In this document: positions 1-6,990 of the stretch, piece by piece | Layout: each line of letters starts with the position of its first letter | Position numbering within the stretch: the first letter of the stretch is position 1 | Assembly (NCBI GenBank): GCA_934270565.1 | Contig: CAKQPR010000009.1 | Span: 1 to 64,000 of the forward strand | Length of the DNA: 64,000 nucleotides | From: an uncultured Clostridia bacterium | Lineage (GTDB): Bacteria > Bacillota > Clostridia > Christensenellales > Pumilibacteraceae | Direction: 5' to 3' | Notes under the pieces: generated by a model | What the model was told of the DNA's origin: nothing | The model's database searches: none | What the model saw: only the letters and a program-made list of their open reading frames with translations | Translations under genes and position numbers: made by a program

Positions 1-70
1 CGAAAAAGAGGCGATCGGGATTGCCCGCAAAATTTGCTACTTCAACGTAAAGGAGACGCTTAAAATATGA
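1..70 (+). CDS. uxaC: Glucuronate isomerase, C-terminal end (partial)
   Basis: An open frame enters from the left edge in frame 2 and stops with TGA at 68-70. Only 22 residues are visible. The tail containing ARKICYFNVKETL resembles my recollection of the C-terminus of UxaC, the hexuronate isomerase, where a [DG]ICYNNA-like motif closes the protein. Its stop overlaps the ATG of the mannonate dehydratase gene by two bases, which implies translational coupling. The pathway also fits: UxaC makes fructuronate, UxuB reduces it to mannonate and UxuA dehydrates it. The call rests on a short tail and on context, so it could be another enzyme. Confidence 0.5.
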   Translation, partial: EKEAIGIARKICYFNVKETLKI

Positions 71-1116
71 AAATGACTTTCCGCTGGTACGGCGAAAAGG
101 ATTGTATTCCGCTGTCGTACATCAAGCAGATTCAGGGAATGACGGGCGTGGTTACCGCCGTTTACGACGTTCCCGTAGGCGAAGTCTGGGACTTGGAAAA
201 ACTCGTTCGGCTCAAAGAACTTGCGGCTGCCGCGGGACTCGAAACCGAAGTAATCGAATCCATTCCCGTTCACGAGGATATAAAACTCGGTCGCCCGACC
301 CGCGACAAACTCATCGCCAACTACGCGCAAAACATAATAAATTGCGGTAAAATCGGCGTAAAATGCGTTTGCTACAACTTTATGCCCGTTTTCGACTGGT
401 TCCGGACGAATCTTCGCTACGAACACGCCGACGGCAGCAACTCGCTTTCGTACAGCGAGGCGGACTTCAAAAAACTCGCCCGCAACAATCTTCGTCTTCC
501 CGGCTGGGACGAGAGTTACACGCAAGGCGAACTCGGCGCGCTCCTTGCCGCGTACGACGAAATGACGCACGAGAGACTGTTCGACAACCTCGTGTATTTC
601 TTAAACGGAATAATGCCGGCGTGCAGGGAGGCGGGTGTAAATTTGGCTATTCACCCCGACGACCCGCCGTGGGATATTTTCGGGCTTCCGCGAATCGTGG
701 GGCGCGAAGAGGACTACGACCGTCTTTTCGCCGCCGTTCCCGATCCGCATAACGGCATCACGTTCTGTACGGGTTCGCTCGGCGCGGGCAAATTCAACGA
801 CCTTCCTAAAATGGCGAAAAAGTACGCAAAACGCATCTACTTCGCGCACCTTCGCCAACTAAAATTCACGTCCGATACCGATTTTTACGAAAACGGTCAC
901 CGCACCGCGGACGGAGACGTGGATATTTACGCGATAGTCAGGGCTCTTAGCGAGGGCGGGTTCGACGGCTACGTCCGTCCGGATCACGGAAGAAACGTGT
1001 GGGGAGAAAATGCAAAGCCGGGGTACGGTCTGTTCGACCGCGCGATGGGCGCGGCGTACCTTAGCGGACTTTTCGAGGCTGTCGAAAAAGACATAAAAAA
1101 CGCAAAGAGAGGATAA
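67..1116 (+). CDS. uxuA: Mannonate dehydratase
   Basis: UxuA dehydrates D-mannonate to 2-keto-3-deoxygluconate in the cytoplasm, in the hexuronate branch feeding Entner-Doudoroff-type catabolism. The 349-aa length fits the shorter Gram-positive form of the family. The N-terminus carries the typical FRWYG sequence. Likely divalent-metal ligands are His196 (in AIHPDDPP), Cys234 (FCTG), His261 (AHLRQ) and Asp306 (PDHGR), in the family order and spacing. The start at 67 follows AAAGGAG at 49-55; an in-frame ATG at 73 is an alternative. It overlaps the preceding uxaC-like stop and is followed four bases later by the dehydrogenase gene, so the three form an operon. Confidence 0.93.
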   Translation: MKMTFRWYGEKDCIPLSYIKQIQGMTGVVTAVYDVPVGEVWDLEKLVRLKELAAAAGLETEVIESIPVHEDIKLGRPTRDKLIANYAQNIINCGKIGVKCVCYNFMPVFDWFRTNLRYEHADGSNSLSYSEADFKKLARNNLRLPGWDESYTQGELGALLAAYDEMTHERLFDNLVYFLNGIMPACREAGVNLAIHPDDPPWDIFGLPRIVGREEDYDRLFAAVPDPHNGITFCTGSLGAGKFNDLPKMAKKYAKRIYFAHLRQLKFTSDTDFYENGHRTADGDVDIYAIVRALSEGGFDGYVRPDHGRNVWGENAKPGYGLFDRAMGAAYLSGLFEAVEKDIKNAKRG

Positions 1117-1120
1117 CAAA

Positions 1121-1954
1121 ATGAAAAAATTACCGTTTGAAATCGATCTTAAAGGGAAAACCGCCGTCATCACCGGCGCGGGAGGGGTTATTTGCGGCTC
1201 GTTCGCCCGCGCGCTTGCGGCGTGCGGAGCGTCCGTCGCGCTTCTGGACGTAAATTACGACGCGGCGAAAGCGGTCGCCGACGAAATAGGCGATAACGCG
1301 CTCGCCGTAAAATGCAACTGCCTCGACAAGCAAAGCATAACCGAAGCAAAAAAGACGGTTGACGAGCGTTTCGGGGGAACGGATATTCTCATCAACGGCG
1401 CGGGCGGAAACAACCCGAAAGCGACCTGCGACAACGAGTATATGACGCCCGAAACGAAAGGGGTAAAGGACTTTTTCGCGCTCGAAGAAAGCGGACTTAA
1501 ATTCGTTTTCGACCTCAATATAACCTCGGCGTTTCTCGTAACGCAGGTTTTTGCCGAGGATATGACGAAAACGGGCGGAAATATAATAAATATCAGTTCG
1601 ATGAACGCGTTCCGACCGCTTACAAAAATTCCCGCGTACTCGGCGGCAAAAGCGGGCATAAGCAACTTTACGCAGTGGCTCGCCGTGCATTTCGCGCCGT
1701 GCGGAATAAGGTGCAACGCAATCGCCCCCGGATTCTTCGTTACCAATCAGAACCGCGGACTGCTGTATGATAAGGACGGCAATCCCACGCCGCGAACGGG
1801 CAAAATTCTCGCCGCCACGCCCATGCGCAAGTTCGGCGAAATCGATGACCTTACCGGTGCGCTTTTATGGCTTTGCTCGGACGAGGCGAGCGGCTTCGTG
1901 ACGGGTACGGTTATCCCCGTGGACGGCGGATTCTCGGCTTACAGCGGAGTGTAA
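1121..1954 (+). CDS. uxuB: SDR-family D-fructuronate reductase / mannonate oxidoreductase
   Basis: This is a short-chain dehydrogenase/reductase of 277 aa. It has the TGAGGVICGSFA nucleotide-binding loop near residues 18-30, the NGAGGN motif, the catalytic Tyr173 and Lys177 of YSAAK, and a C-terminal SGFVTGTVIPVDGG signature. In Gram-positive bacteria this SDR subfamily, next to uxuA, reduces D-fructuronate to D-mannonate with NAD(P)H. That substrate is inferred from position; a gluconate 5-dehydrogenase-like enzyme is the main alternative. The start is 4 bp after the uxuA stop, with AGAGAGG overlapping the uxuA end. It is the last recognisable gene of the operon; no clear terminator follows before 2411. 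Confidence 0.85.
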   Translation: MKKLPFEIDLKGKTAVITGAGGVICGSFARALAACGASVALLDVNYDAAKAVADEIGDNALAVKCNCLDKQSITEAKKTVDERFGGTDILINGAGGNNPKATCDNEYMTPETKGVKDFFALEESGLKFVFDLNITSAFLVTQVFAEDMTKTGGNIINISSMNAFRPLTKIPAYSAAKAGISNFTQWLAVHFAPCGIRCNAIAPGFFVTNQNRGLLYDKDGNPTPRTGKILAATPMRKFGEIDDLTGALLWLCSDEASGFVTGTVIPVDGGFSAYSGV

Positions 1955-2016
1955 AAAACTGCATGCAGAATGCTTGTTGTGTAGAGATATATAAGTTTAT
2001 TCTGTCCAATCGGTAA

Positions 2017-2301
2017 ACAACAATAAATGGTGGTTTTCACTCTGATGACCTATTTACTTTTGATGTATTAAGAAAATATTTACATGATTTAACTTTCAAT
2101 CGTCAGGATATTCAAAGCTTAATTGAACCACCTTTATCTGTTTGGACACAAACGCTTAATGATTATGTTGCAACAGCAATAAGTGAAGAACACAAGAAAA
2201 AACTTCGTTATTTTCAATCGTATCTTTTATTTATTTTTAACTCTTATGATTTGCAATTTGAGCGAATAACGGCAAATATGATTTCCGAAATAAAAATTTA
2301 A
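2017..2301 (+). pseudogene. AT-rich gene remnant without a start codon
   Basis: After the in-frame TAA at 2014-2016, a 94-codon frame stays open to TAA at 2299-2301. There is no usable start codon near its beginning. The translation looks like real protein (for example DDLFTFDVLRKYLHDL and KKLRYFQSYLLFIFNSYD), with charged and aromatic residues well spread. Base composition is far more AT-rich than the flanking genes, suggesting the tail of an acquired gene whose front was deleted. I do not recognise the family. It could also be a complete small gene using a rare start. Confidence 0.45.
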
Positions 2302-2410
2302 GTTCTCAAAGCTTTAGGTCGCTATTATAGCACTCCACTACAATAACAATATCGCCAATGGTTCATCTTGACAAGTTCGCATTCGTTTCGTCTGAGTTCA
2401 CCAAAAATAG

Positions 2411-2440
2411 CCCCACACTTTTGTGTGGGGTTATTTTTTT
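2411..2440 (+). terminator. Rho-independent terminator
   Basis: CCCCACAC at 2411-2418 pairs perfectly with GTGTGGGG at 2423-2430 around a TTTT loop and is followed by TTATTTTTTT. An A-rich stretch lies on the other side, so it may work in both directions. It could end the AT-rich remnant or late readthrough from uxuB. Confidence 0.8.
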
Positions 2441-2480
2441 GCGACACAATGAAAGGAAAGACTTTTTTGTTTGCTTTAAT

Positions 2481-2622
2481 GTCATTTCGACCGAAGCTTA
2501 GCGGCGTAAGCCGTAAGCGGAGTGGAGAAATCCCCCGCGGAAGAAAGGGAGGCTTTATCGGGCTGATATTTTTCTATCGTTGGGGATTCCTCGACTACGG
2601 CTATGCCTCCGCTCGAAATGAC
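2481..2622. repeat. Imperfect palindromic intergenic repeat
   Basis: The left end begins GTCATTTCGACCG and reaches GTGGAGAAATCCCC. The right half runs from GGGGATTCCTCGACTAC to CGCTCGAAATGAC, an imperfect reverse complement of the left. The same end sequences appear at 11681 and 12002 and near 25484-25533, so this is a dispersed family. It has no coding sign of its own. Confidence 0.7.
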
Positions 2623-2868
2623 GGCGGCTTAGTATCGCTCCGCTTGGTTGGCGGGCGAACGAGGAACGCCCTGCTTATGTCGGTAATAGGTGCACTATCT
2701 ACTTATTAGTTGCTATGCGGTATTTCTGAAAAAAAGTCTATGATAAGGTCGCTGCGGGGAATTCCGACGGGCGGTAAGCGTTTTGCTTGTAATATATGTG
2801 ATGAGCCGTCACATTTAAGCGGGCTGTTCTTCCGTATGGGACAAATGCAAACAGGCAGAACGAGAAGT

Positions 2869-3147
2869 TTATTTTTTATCTAAAGTACTGAAAAGCGTAG
2901 CGGCAGATATGTCGGATGATGCGTTATTGATTGAATTGATCAGCTCGTCGTATCTGAAATCTTCTAGTCTTTGCTTGTAGTATTCTTTGTCTTTTTCGCT
3001 CATATCGCTGCATTTCAGATAATCATAATAAAGGAGTCTGACATGAGGAATAATGTTCGGACCTTTTTTTAATTTGAGATAAGACAAGATCGCCGCATAT
3101 AATAAAAGCAGAGACAAAAAAGGATACGTTTTCCGAAATTCAGGCAA
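2869..3147 (-). CDS. Small hypothetical protein with an N-terminal hydrophobic segment (uncertain)
   Basis: A 92-aa frame opens with TTG at 3147 and overlaps the end of the phosphoesterase gene by 8 bp. AAAGGA lies five bases upstream of that TTG. The product has a hydrophobic stretch at about residues 9-22 (FLSLLLLYAAILSYL) and then a charged, helical-looking tail, which suggests a membrane-anchored peptide. However, the start sits inside a hairpin followed by a T-run that looks like the terminator of the upstream gene, so expression from here is doubtful. It is AT-rich and I recognise no family. It may be a remnant or an orphan gene. Confidence 0.4.
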   Translation of the reverse strand: MPEFRKTYPFLSLLLLYAAILSYLKLKKGPNIIPHVRLLYYDYLKCSDMSEKDKEYYKQRLEDFRYDELINSINNASSDISAATLFSTLDKK

Positions 3148-3157
3148 CGTATCCTTT
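3115..3157 (-). terminator. Hairpin terminator at the end of the phosphoesterase gene
   Basis: On the minus strand AAAGGATACG (3157-3148) pairs perfectly with CGTATCCTTT (3128-3119) and continues into a T-run down to about 3115. The stem straddles the phosphoesterase stop codon. The 19-nt loop region carries the TTG start of the small downstream frame. Confidence 0.65.
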
Positions 3158-4306
3158 ATTTTGCGTGACGAGGCGGGTTTTTACCGCGCCGCCGTCCGAA
3201 ATTTCTATCACTCTGCCGCCGCGATATTCCGTTTTGTAACGGAAAGTCGGGTAAGCGGTGAAGTCCATGCTCATACCGTAGCTCAGCGTTATGCCGTTCG
3301 AGAGGCGGGTTATCGAATAATTGTTCTTGTGGTCGTGCCCGCAGAAAACCCATTTTGTGAAGTCGGATTGTTCGATCGCGGAGTAAAGTCCGTTTTGCGT
3401 TCCGAACGAAACGTTTTCGCTTTTTGCGCCGCTCGTAAGGATATAATCGGCGTTCCCCGCGGCGTATTCGTTATAATAATCGTCGTACTCGGGGATCGGA
3501 ACGTGCATAAACAAAAGATTGCTTGCCGTCGGGTTTTCGGCTTTGAGCTTTTCTGCGGTCGAGACGTACCGCCCGACGCCCGCTTCGCTCACGCCCGCAT
3601 ACTTTCTTATCCCCGTCGAGCCGCCGCTGTCGAGAAAAATAAGCGACGAGGCAAGCTTGCCGTCGAAATTTATCTTTATATAGTAGTTGCCTTCCTCGTC
3701 CGCGGTCGATCCGCGCATAAAGAGCGAATACGGTGCGGTTTCGAGTTTTTCGGCAACGTAACGCTTGCCCGCCGTGCCTTCGCCGTCGTGATTGCCGAAG
3801 CAGAACGCGTAAGGGGTCGCGAGCTTTTCGAAAAGCGTCGTGAGAGCGTTTATTTCGCGGTACGAATTGCGCGTTCCCGAAGTGGCGAAAATAGGGGAGA
3901 GCGCGTCGCCCGTGATCGCGATAAAGTCGGGATTTACCGCCTCGACGCATTTAATCAATTCGTCCGCAAGTTTCTTATCCTCCGAAAGCGAGAATATTCC
4001 GCACCCGAAGTGAATATCCGACAGCTGAAGAATTTTCAGTTCGGTTTTGCCCGTAACGTTAAGTTCGGCGTAACCTTCCTCGATGTGTTTTTCGGCGGTT
4101 ATTCCGACGGGCGAAGTATGGGAAATATCGAGCCCCGCAACGTAACGCTCGGTCGCGCCGCAACCCGCAAACCACGCGACGATCACGAAAATCGCCGCAA
4201 GCGCGATAACCGCAAGAAGGCTTATCGCAACTATCCTGCGGCGGTTGCGCGGTTTCGAAACGGCGGTTACTTCGGCGTTATTTTCGGTTTTCGGGTCATA
4301 ATCCAT
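3140..4306 (-). CDS. Membrane-anchored calcineurin-like metallophosphoesterase
   Basis: A 388-aa protein with a short basic cytoplasmic N-terminus, one transmembrane segment at about residues 24-48, and an outward-facing metallophosphoesterase domain. The dimetal-site motifs appear in order: Asp97-x-His99 (LQLSDIHFG), Gly133-Asp134 (ITGDAL), Asn172-His173-Asp174 (FGNHDG), His268 (FMHVPIP) and Gly-His-Asp-His at 323-326. The substrate cannot be read from sequence; phosphodiesters or phosphorylated sugars outside the membrane are plausible. There is no Shine-Dalgarno sequence, and the -10 box ends six bases before ATG, so the mRNA is probably leaderless. A hairpin terminator overlaps the stop. 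Confidence 0.88.
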   Translation of the reverse strand: MDYDPKTENNAEVTAVSKPRNRRRIVAISLLAVIALAAIFVIVAWFAGCGATERYVAGLDISHTSPVGITAEKHIEEGYAELNVTGKTELKILQLSDIHFGCGIFSLSEDKKLADELIKCVEAVNPDFIAITGDALSPIFATSGTRNSYREINALTTLFEKLATPYAFCFGNHDGEGTAGKRYVAEKLETAPYSLFMRGSTADEEGNYYIKINFDGKLASSLIFLDSGGSTGIRKYAGVSEAGVGRYVSTAEKLKAENPTASNLLFMHVPIPEYDDYYNEYAAGNADYILTSGAKSENVSFGTQNGLYSAIEQSDFTKWVFCGHDHKNNYSITRLSNGITLSYGMSMDFTAYPTFRYKTEYRGGRVIEISDGGAVKTRLVTQNKGYVA

Positions 4307-4312
4307 ACTTTA

Positions 4313-4341
4313 ATTATATATCTGTTTTCTCGGTTTTGCAA
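4313..4341 (-). promoter_or_regulatory. Sigma-A promoter of the phosphoesterase gene (leaderless arrangement)
   Basis: On the minus strand TTGCAA (4341-4336) and TATAAT (4318-4313) are separated by exactly 17 bp. Only six bases separate the -10 box from the ATG at 4306, so transcription should begin at or within a base or two of the start codon. Confidence 0.75.
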
Positions 4342-4371
4342 CCGTTTGCGGCGAAAAAGACGATTTATACG

Positions 4372-4397
4372 AAAAAACCGCTCGCAAAAGCGAACGG
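4372..4397 (-). terminator. Terminator of the tRNA-Pro gene
   Basis: On the minus strand CCGTTCGC pairs with GCGAGCGG around a TTTT loop, followed by TTTTTT, ten bases after the tRNA CCA end. Confidence 0.8.
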
Positions 4398-4406
4398 CTT
4401 CGACGC

Positions 4407-4482
4407 TGGTCGGAGTGACGGGATTTGAACCCACGACCTCATGGTCCCGAACCATGCGCGCTACCATCTGCGCTACACCCCG
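4407..4482 (-). tRNA. tRNA-Pro (anticodon CGG)
   Basis: A complete 76-nt cloverleaf on the minus strand with an encoded CCA end. The acceptor arm CGGGGTG pairs with CACTCCG, with one G-U. The anticodon loop is TTCGGGA on a GCATGG/CCATG stem, giving anticodon CGG for CCG proline codons. The T-arm contains GGTTCAAATCC. It stands alone, with its own terminator, between the phosphoesterase and the AraC regulator. Confidence 0.95.
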
Positions 4483-4614
4483 AAAGTCAGCATATATGAG
4501 TATAATAAAATACGGCGGTTTTGTCAACCGTTTTGCGGGTGACGGCAAAAATTATTTGCGGGCGAGCGGGGCTTATCGACGAAAATCGCGGTAAAACCGT
4601 TGTTTCTGCGGCGA

Positions 4615-5454
4615 TTATTCGGAGCGGTCGGCTCTCGTCGGATTTTGGCGTTTCGCAATGCCGATATGCTGTTTGGGCGAAACACCCGCAAACGCTTTGA
4701 AAACCTTTGAAAAGTAGAGAGGATCGGAAAATCCCGAAAGGCGCGCGACGTCCTGCACGCTTTCCATGCCCTTGTCGAACAGCGCGCAGGCGTTCTGAAT
4801 CCGTATCTGGCTGAGGTACTCCGAAAAATTTATTCCGAATTCCCGCTTGAACACTCTCGAAAGGTATTTCGTGTTGTACGAAAACTTTTTCGCGAGGTAC
4901 TGTATCGTAAGCTCGGGATTTCCGAAGTTTTCGTCAACGTATTTCTTTATTTTCTTGGGCGTTTCGTGCGACAGATCGTCCGAGCGGTATGCGCCCGACT
5001 TTGCGGCGATCGCTCCGAACACGCAAAGCAGCAAGCCTTCGGCGTACAGTTTAAGCGCTTCCGCCCGAAGCGGCAGAGCGTTCTCCCAAACGTTTTCGCT
5101 TATCCCGACGTCCGAGAAAATGAAGTTTTTTTCGTCTATGCCGAGTCCGTCGAATATCCTCGGCGCGCGCGACCCCGTGAAACCGACGTAGTAATATTTA
5201 AAATCTTCTCTTGATTCGATTCCGTAAGGAACGGACGGAATACAGAAAAACACGTCACCTTGTTTCAGACGGTATTCCGCGTTCTGCGTTCTGAAAACCG
5301 CCGTTCCCGATATGACGAAATGCATTCGGTAATAGGCGAGTATGCGCCATTTATCGAATATCTGCGGCTTCGTTTCGAGTACGAAATGCAGGGGCGTAAG
5401 GTCTTCGCCCACGATTTCGGCGGGCACGAATCTGCAAACGTTGTTGTCGGTCAT
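4615..5454 (-). CDS. AraC-family transcriptional regulator
   Basis: A 279-aa regulator. Residues about 1-110 form a cupin-like sensing domain (GTAVFRTQ, KQGDVFFCIPSVPYG). The C-terminal ~100 residues form the double helix-turn-helix of AraC/XylS proteins, with LTIQYLAKKF, YLSRVFKREFG, VARLSGFSDPLYFSKVFK and GVSPKQH. GGAGGAAA precedes the ATG. It is transcribed divergently from the Gfo/Idh/MocA dehydrogenase gene, so it probably controls that gene and perhaps the transporter after it. The inducer is unknown, presumably a sugar or sugar acid. Confidence 0.92.
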   Translation of the reverse strand: MTDNNVCRFVPAEIVGEDLTPLHFVLETKPQIFDKWRILAYYRMHFVISGTAVFRTQNAEYRLKQGDVFFCIPSVPYGIESREDFKYYYVGFTGSRAPRIFDGLGIDEKNFIFSDVGISENVWENALPLRAEALKLYAEGLLLCVFGAIAAKSGAYRSDDLSHETPKKIKKYVDENFGNPELTIQYLAKKFSYNTKYLSRVFKREFGINFSEYLSQIRIQNACALFDKGMESVQDVARLSGFSDPLYFSKVFKAFAGVSPKQHIGIAKRQNPTRADRSE

Positions 5455-5472
5455 AACGTTTCCTCCGATTTA

Positions 5473-5501
5473 ATTTTAGCGCGGGGCGGCGATAAAGTCA
5501 A
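5473..5501 (-). promoter_or_regulatory. Sigma-A promoter of the AraC gene
   Basis: On the minus strand TTGACT and TAAAAT are separated by 17 bp, with the -10 box about 19 bases before the ATG and its GGAGG site. Confidence 0.65.
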
Positions 5502-5554
5502 ACGTTTATGCCGTTTCGGGTGGAGAAATTCCATATTTTAGCGGAATATATCCA

Positions 5555-5583
5555 TTTACTTTTGCCCGCAAGCGTGATAAAAT
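5555..5583 (+). promoter_or_regulatory. Sigma-A-like promoter of the Gfo/Idh/MocA gene
   Basis: TTTACT and TAAAAT are 17 bp apart, about 47 bases before the chosen ATG. The imperfect -35 box fits a promoter that needs an activator such as the divergent AraC protein. Confidence 0.5.
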
Positions 5584-5629
5584 AAACGTGACAAAGCGAT
5601 CGGGGAAACCGATCGGCACGGAGGAGACA

Positions 5630-6925
5630 ATGAAAAAAGTAAGAGTAGGCGTGCTCGGAGCGTTCCGCGGAACGAGTATGATCAATTATTGCAAGATCGC
5701 GGACAACGCGGAAGTGGTTGCGATCTGCGACAAGTGGAAAGAGGGGCTCGATATTCAGAAAAAGTCGAACGAAGGACTGAATATCGCGTACTTCGACAAT
5801 TTCGACGATTTTATAAAATACGATATGGACGCGGTGGTGCTCGCGAATTACGCGACCGAACACGCGCCGTTCGCGATAAGGTGCATGGAAGCGGGTAAAC
5901 ACGTTTTCTCGGAAGTCCTTCCCGTGCAGACGATGAAAGAAGCCGTCGAGCTCGTCGAGTGCGTCGAGCGCACGGGGCTGGTTTACGCTTACGGCGAGAA
6001 CTACTGCTATATGCCCGCGCCTTACGAGATGCGCAAGCTTTACCGCGAGGGAAGAATAGGCAAGCTCGAATACGCCGAGGGCGAGTATGTTCACAACTGC
6101 TGCCCGTTCTGGCCGAGCATCACTTACGGCGACAAAAACCACTGGCGCAACACTATGTACGGAACGTATTATTGCACCCATTCCGTAGGTCCGATCATTC
6201 ATATTTCGGGGCTTCGTCCGGTGTCCGTAGTCGGTATGGAAAGCACGCTCAACCAAAGATCGCTCGAGCTCGGACGAAAGGGAGCGGCGTTCGGTATGGA
6301 AATCGTCACGCTCGAAAACGGCGCGATCGTGAAGAGTATCCACGGCGACCTCTATAAGAATTCGATTTTCTATTCGGTTTACGGCAACAAAGGGCGCATG
6401 GAATCGGCGAGAGAATCGGCGCTTTGCGGCGACGTAAAGCGGATTTACGTCGAAAGCGACGATTATCAGGGCGCTTACGGCACCGAAAAACGCGAGGATT
6501 ATATCGTCGAAGAGAAGAACGAAAAGGAAAACGTTTTCGGACACGGCGGGTCGGATTTCTGGTCGATGTACAATTTCATACAGAAGATCCGCGGCGACGA
6601 AACCGCCGACACGATAGACGTTTACGAAGCGCTCGATATGTCGATGTGCGGCATGTTCGCGTACCGCTCGATCCTCGCGGGGAACGTTCCCGTCGCGATA
6701 CCGAACCTTCGCGACAAGGCGGAACGCGAAAAGTACCGTAACGACGTGAAATGCACCGATCCCGCGGTTGCGGGCGATCAGTATATCCCGCCCTATCACG
6801 GCGGCGAGCCGGATATTCCCGACGAAGTGTACGACCGCGCGAGAGAATTGTGGCTTAAAGACCTTCATTCGGATACCGGATACAGTCACGCGGCGTTCCA
6901 TCAGGGCGAAAGCGAGAAAAAGTAA
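5630..6925 (+). CDS. Gfo/Idh/MocA-family NAD(P)-dependent sugar dehydrogenase
   Basis: A 431-aa oxidoreductase. The N-terminus has the Rossmann pattern VGVLGAFRGTSM and an ICDKW segment. The ligand region holds GKHVFSEVLP, which replaces the usual EKP with EVLP, and later AYGENYCYMPAP. The C-terminal half is the family's beta-sheet substrate domain. Such enzymes oxidise or reduce sugars, sugar acids or cyclitols at one carbon; the exact substrate is not readable. ATG 5630 is preferred over an upstream GTG at 5588 because GGAGGAG lies just upstream and the Rossmann fold begins directly after it. It is divergent from an AraC regulator and a transporter follows. Confidence 0.88.
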   Translation: MKKVRVGVLGAFRGTSMINYCKIADNAEVVAICDKWKEGLDIQKKSNEGLNIAYFDNFDDFIKYDMDAVVLANYATEHAPFAIRCMEAGKHVFSEVLPVQTMKEAVELVECVERTGLVYAYGENYCYMPAPYEMRKLYREGRIGKLEYAEGEYVHNCCPFWPSITYGDKNHWRNTMYGTYYCTHSVGPIIHISGLRPVSVVGMESTLNQRSLELGRKGAAFGMEIVTLENGAIVKSIHGDLYKNSIFYSVYGNKGRMESARESALCGDVKRIYVESDDYQGAYGTEKREDYIVEEKNEKENVFGHGGSDFWSMYNFIQKIRGDETADTIDVYEALDMSMCGMFAYRSILAGNVPVAIPNLRDKAEREKYRNDVKCTDPAVAGDQYIPPYHGGEPDIPDEVYDRARELWLKDLHSDTGYSHAAFHQGESEKK

Positions 6926-6990
6926 AGAGTTTCGGGCGCGTTGCGATAGCTGCCGTGCGGCGGCTTGGCGGCGCGCTTTTTTACGGTAAT

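Larger units (their letters stand above)
1955..2868. other. Intergenic stretch with a gene remnant, a terminator and a palindromic repeat
   Basis: About 0.9 kb has no intact gene. It contains an AT-rich open fragment (2017-2301), a strong hairpin terminator (2411-2440) and a 142-bp imperfect palindrome (2481-2622) of the family that recurs near 11.7 kb and 25.5 kb. An open frame can be read through the palindrome, but its translation follows the repeat and looks non-protein-like. Confidence 0.7.

Noticed and set aside
2368..2709. A 113-codon frame downstream of the remnant gene.
   Set aside because: It reads through the terminator and the palindromic repeat; the translation is repeat-derived.
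4267..4548. A 93-codon minus-strand frame across the tRNA-Pro gene.
   Set aside because: Its central residues are simply the translated tRNA sequence, and the structure of the tRNA explains the conservation.
3161..4594. A 477-codon plus-strand frame opposite the phosphoesterase and tRNA.
   Set aside because: It is antisense to a gene with all catalytic motifs and to a tRNA; its Arg/Val-rich product is typical of antisense frames in this codon usage.
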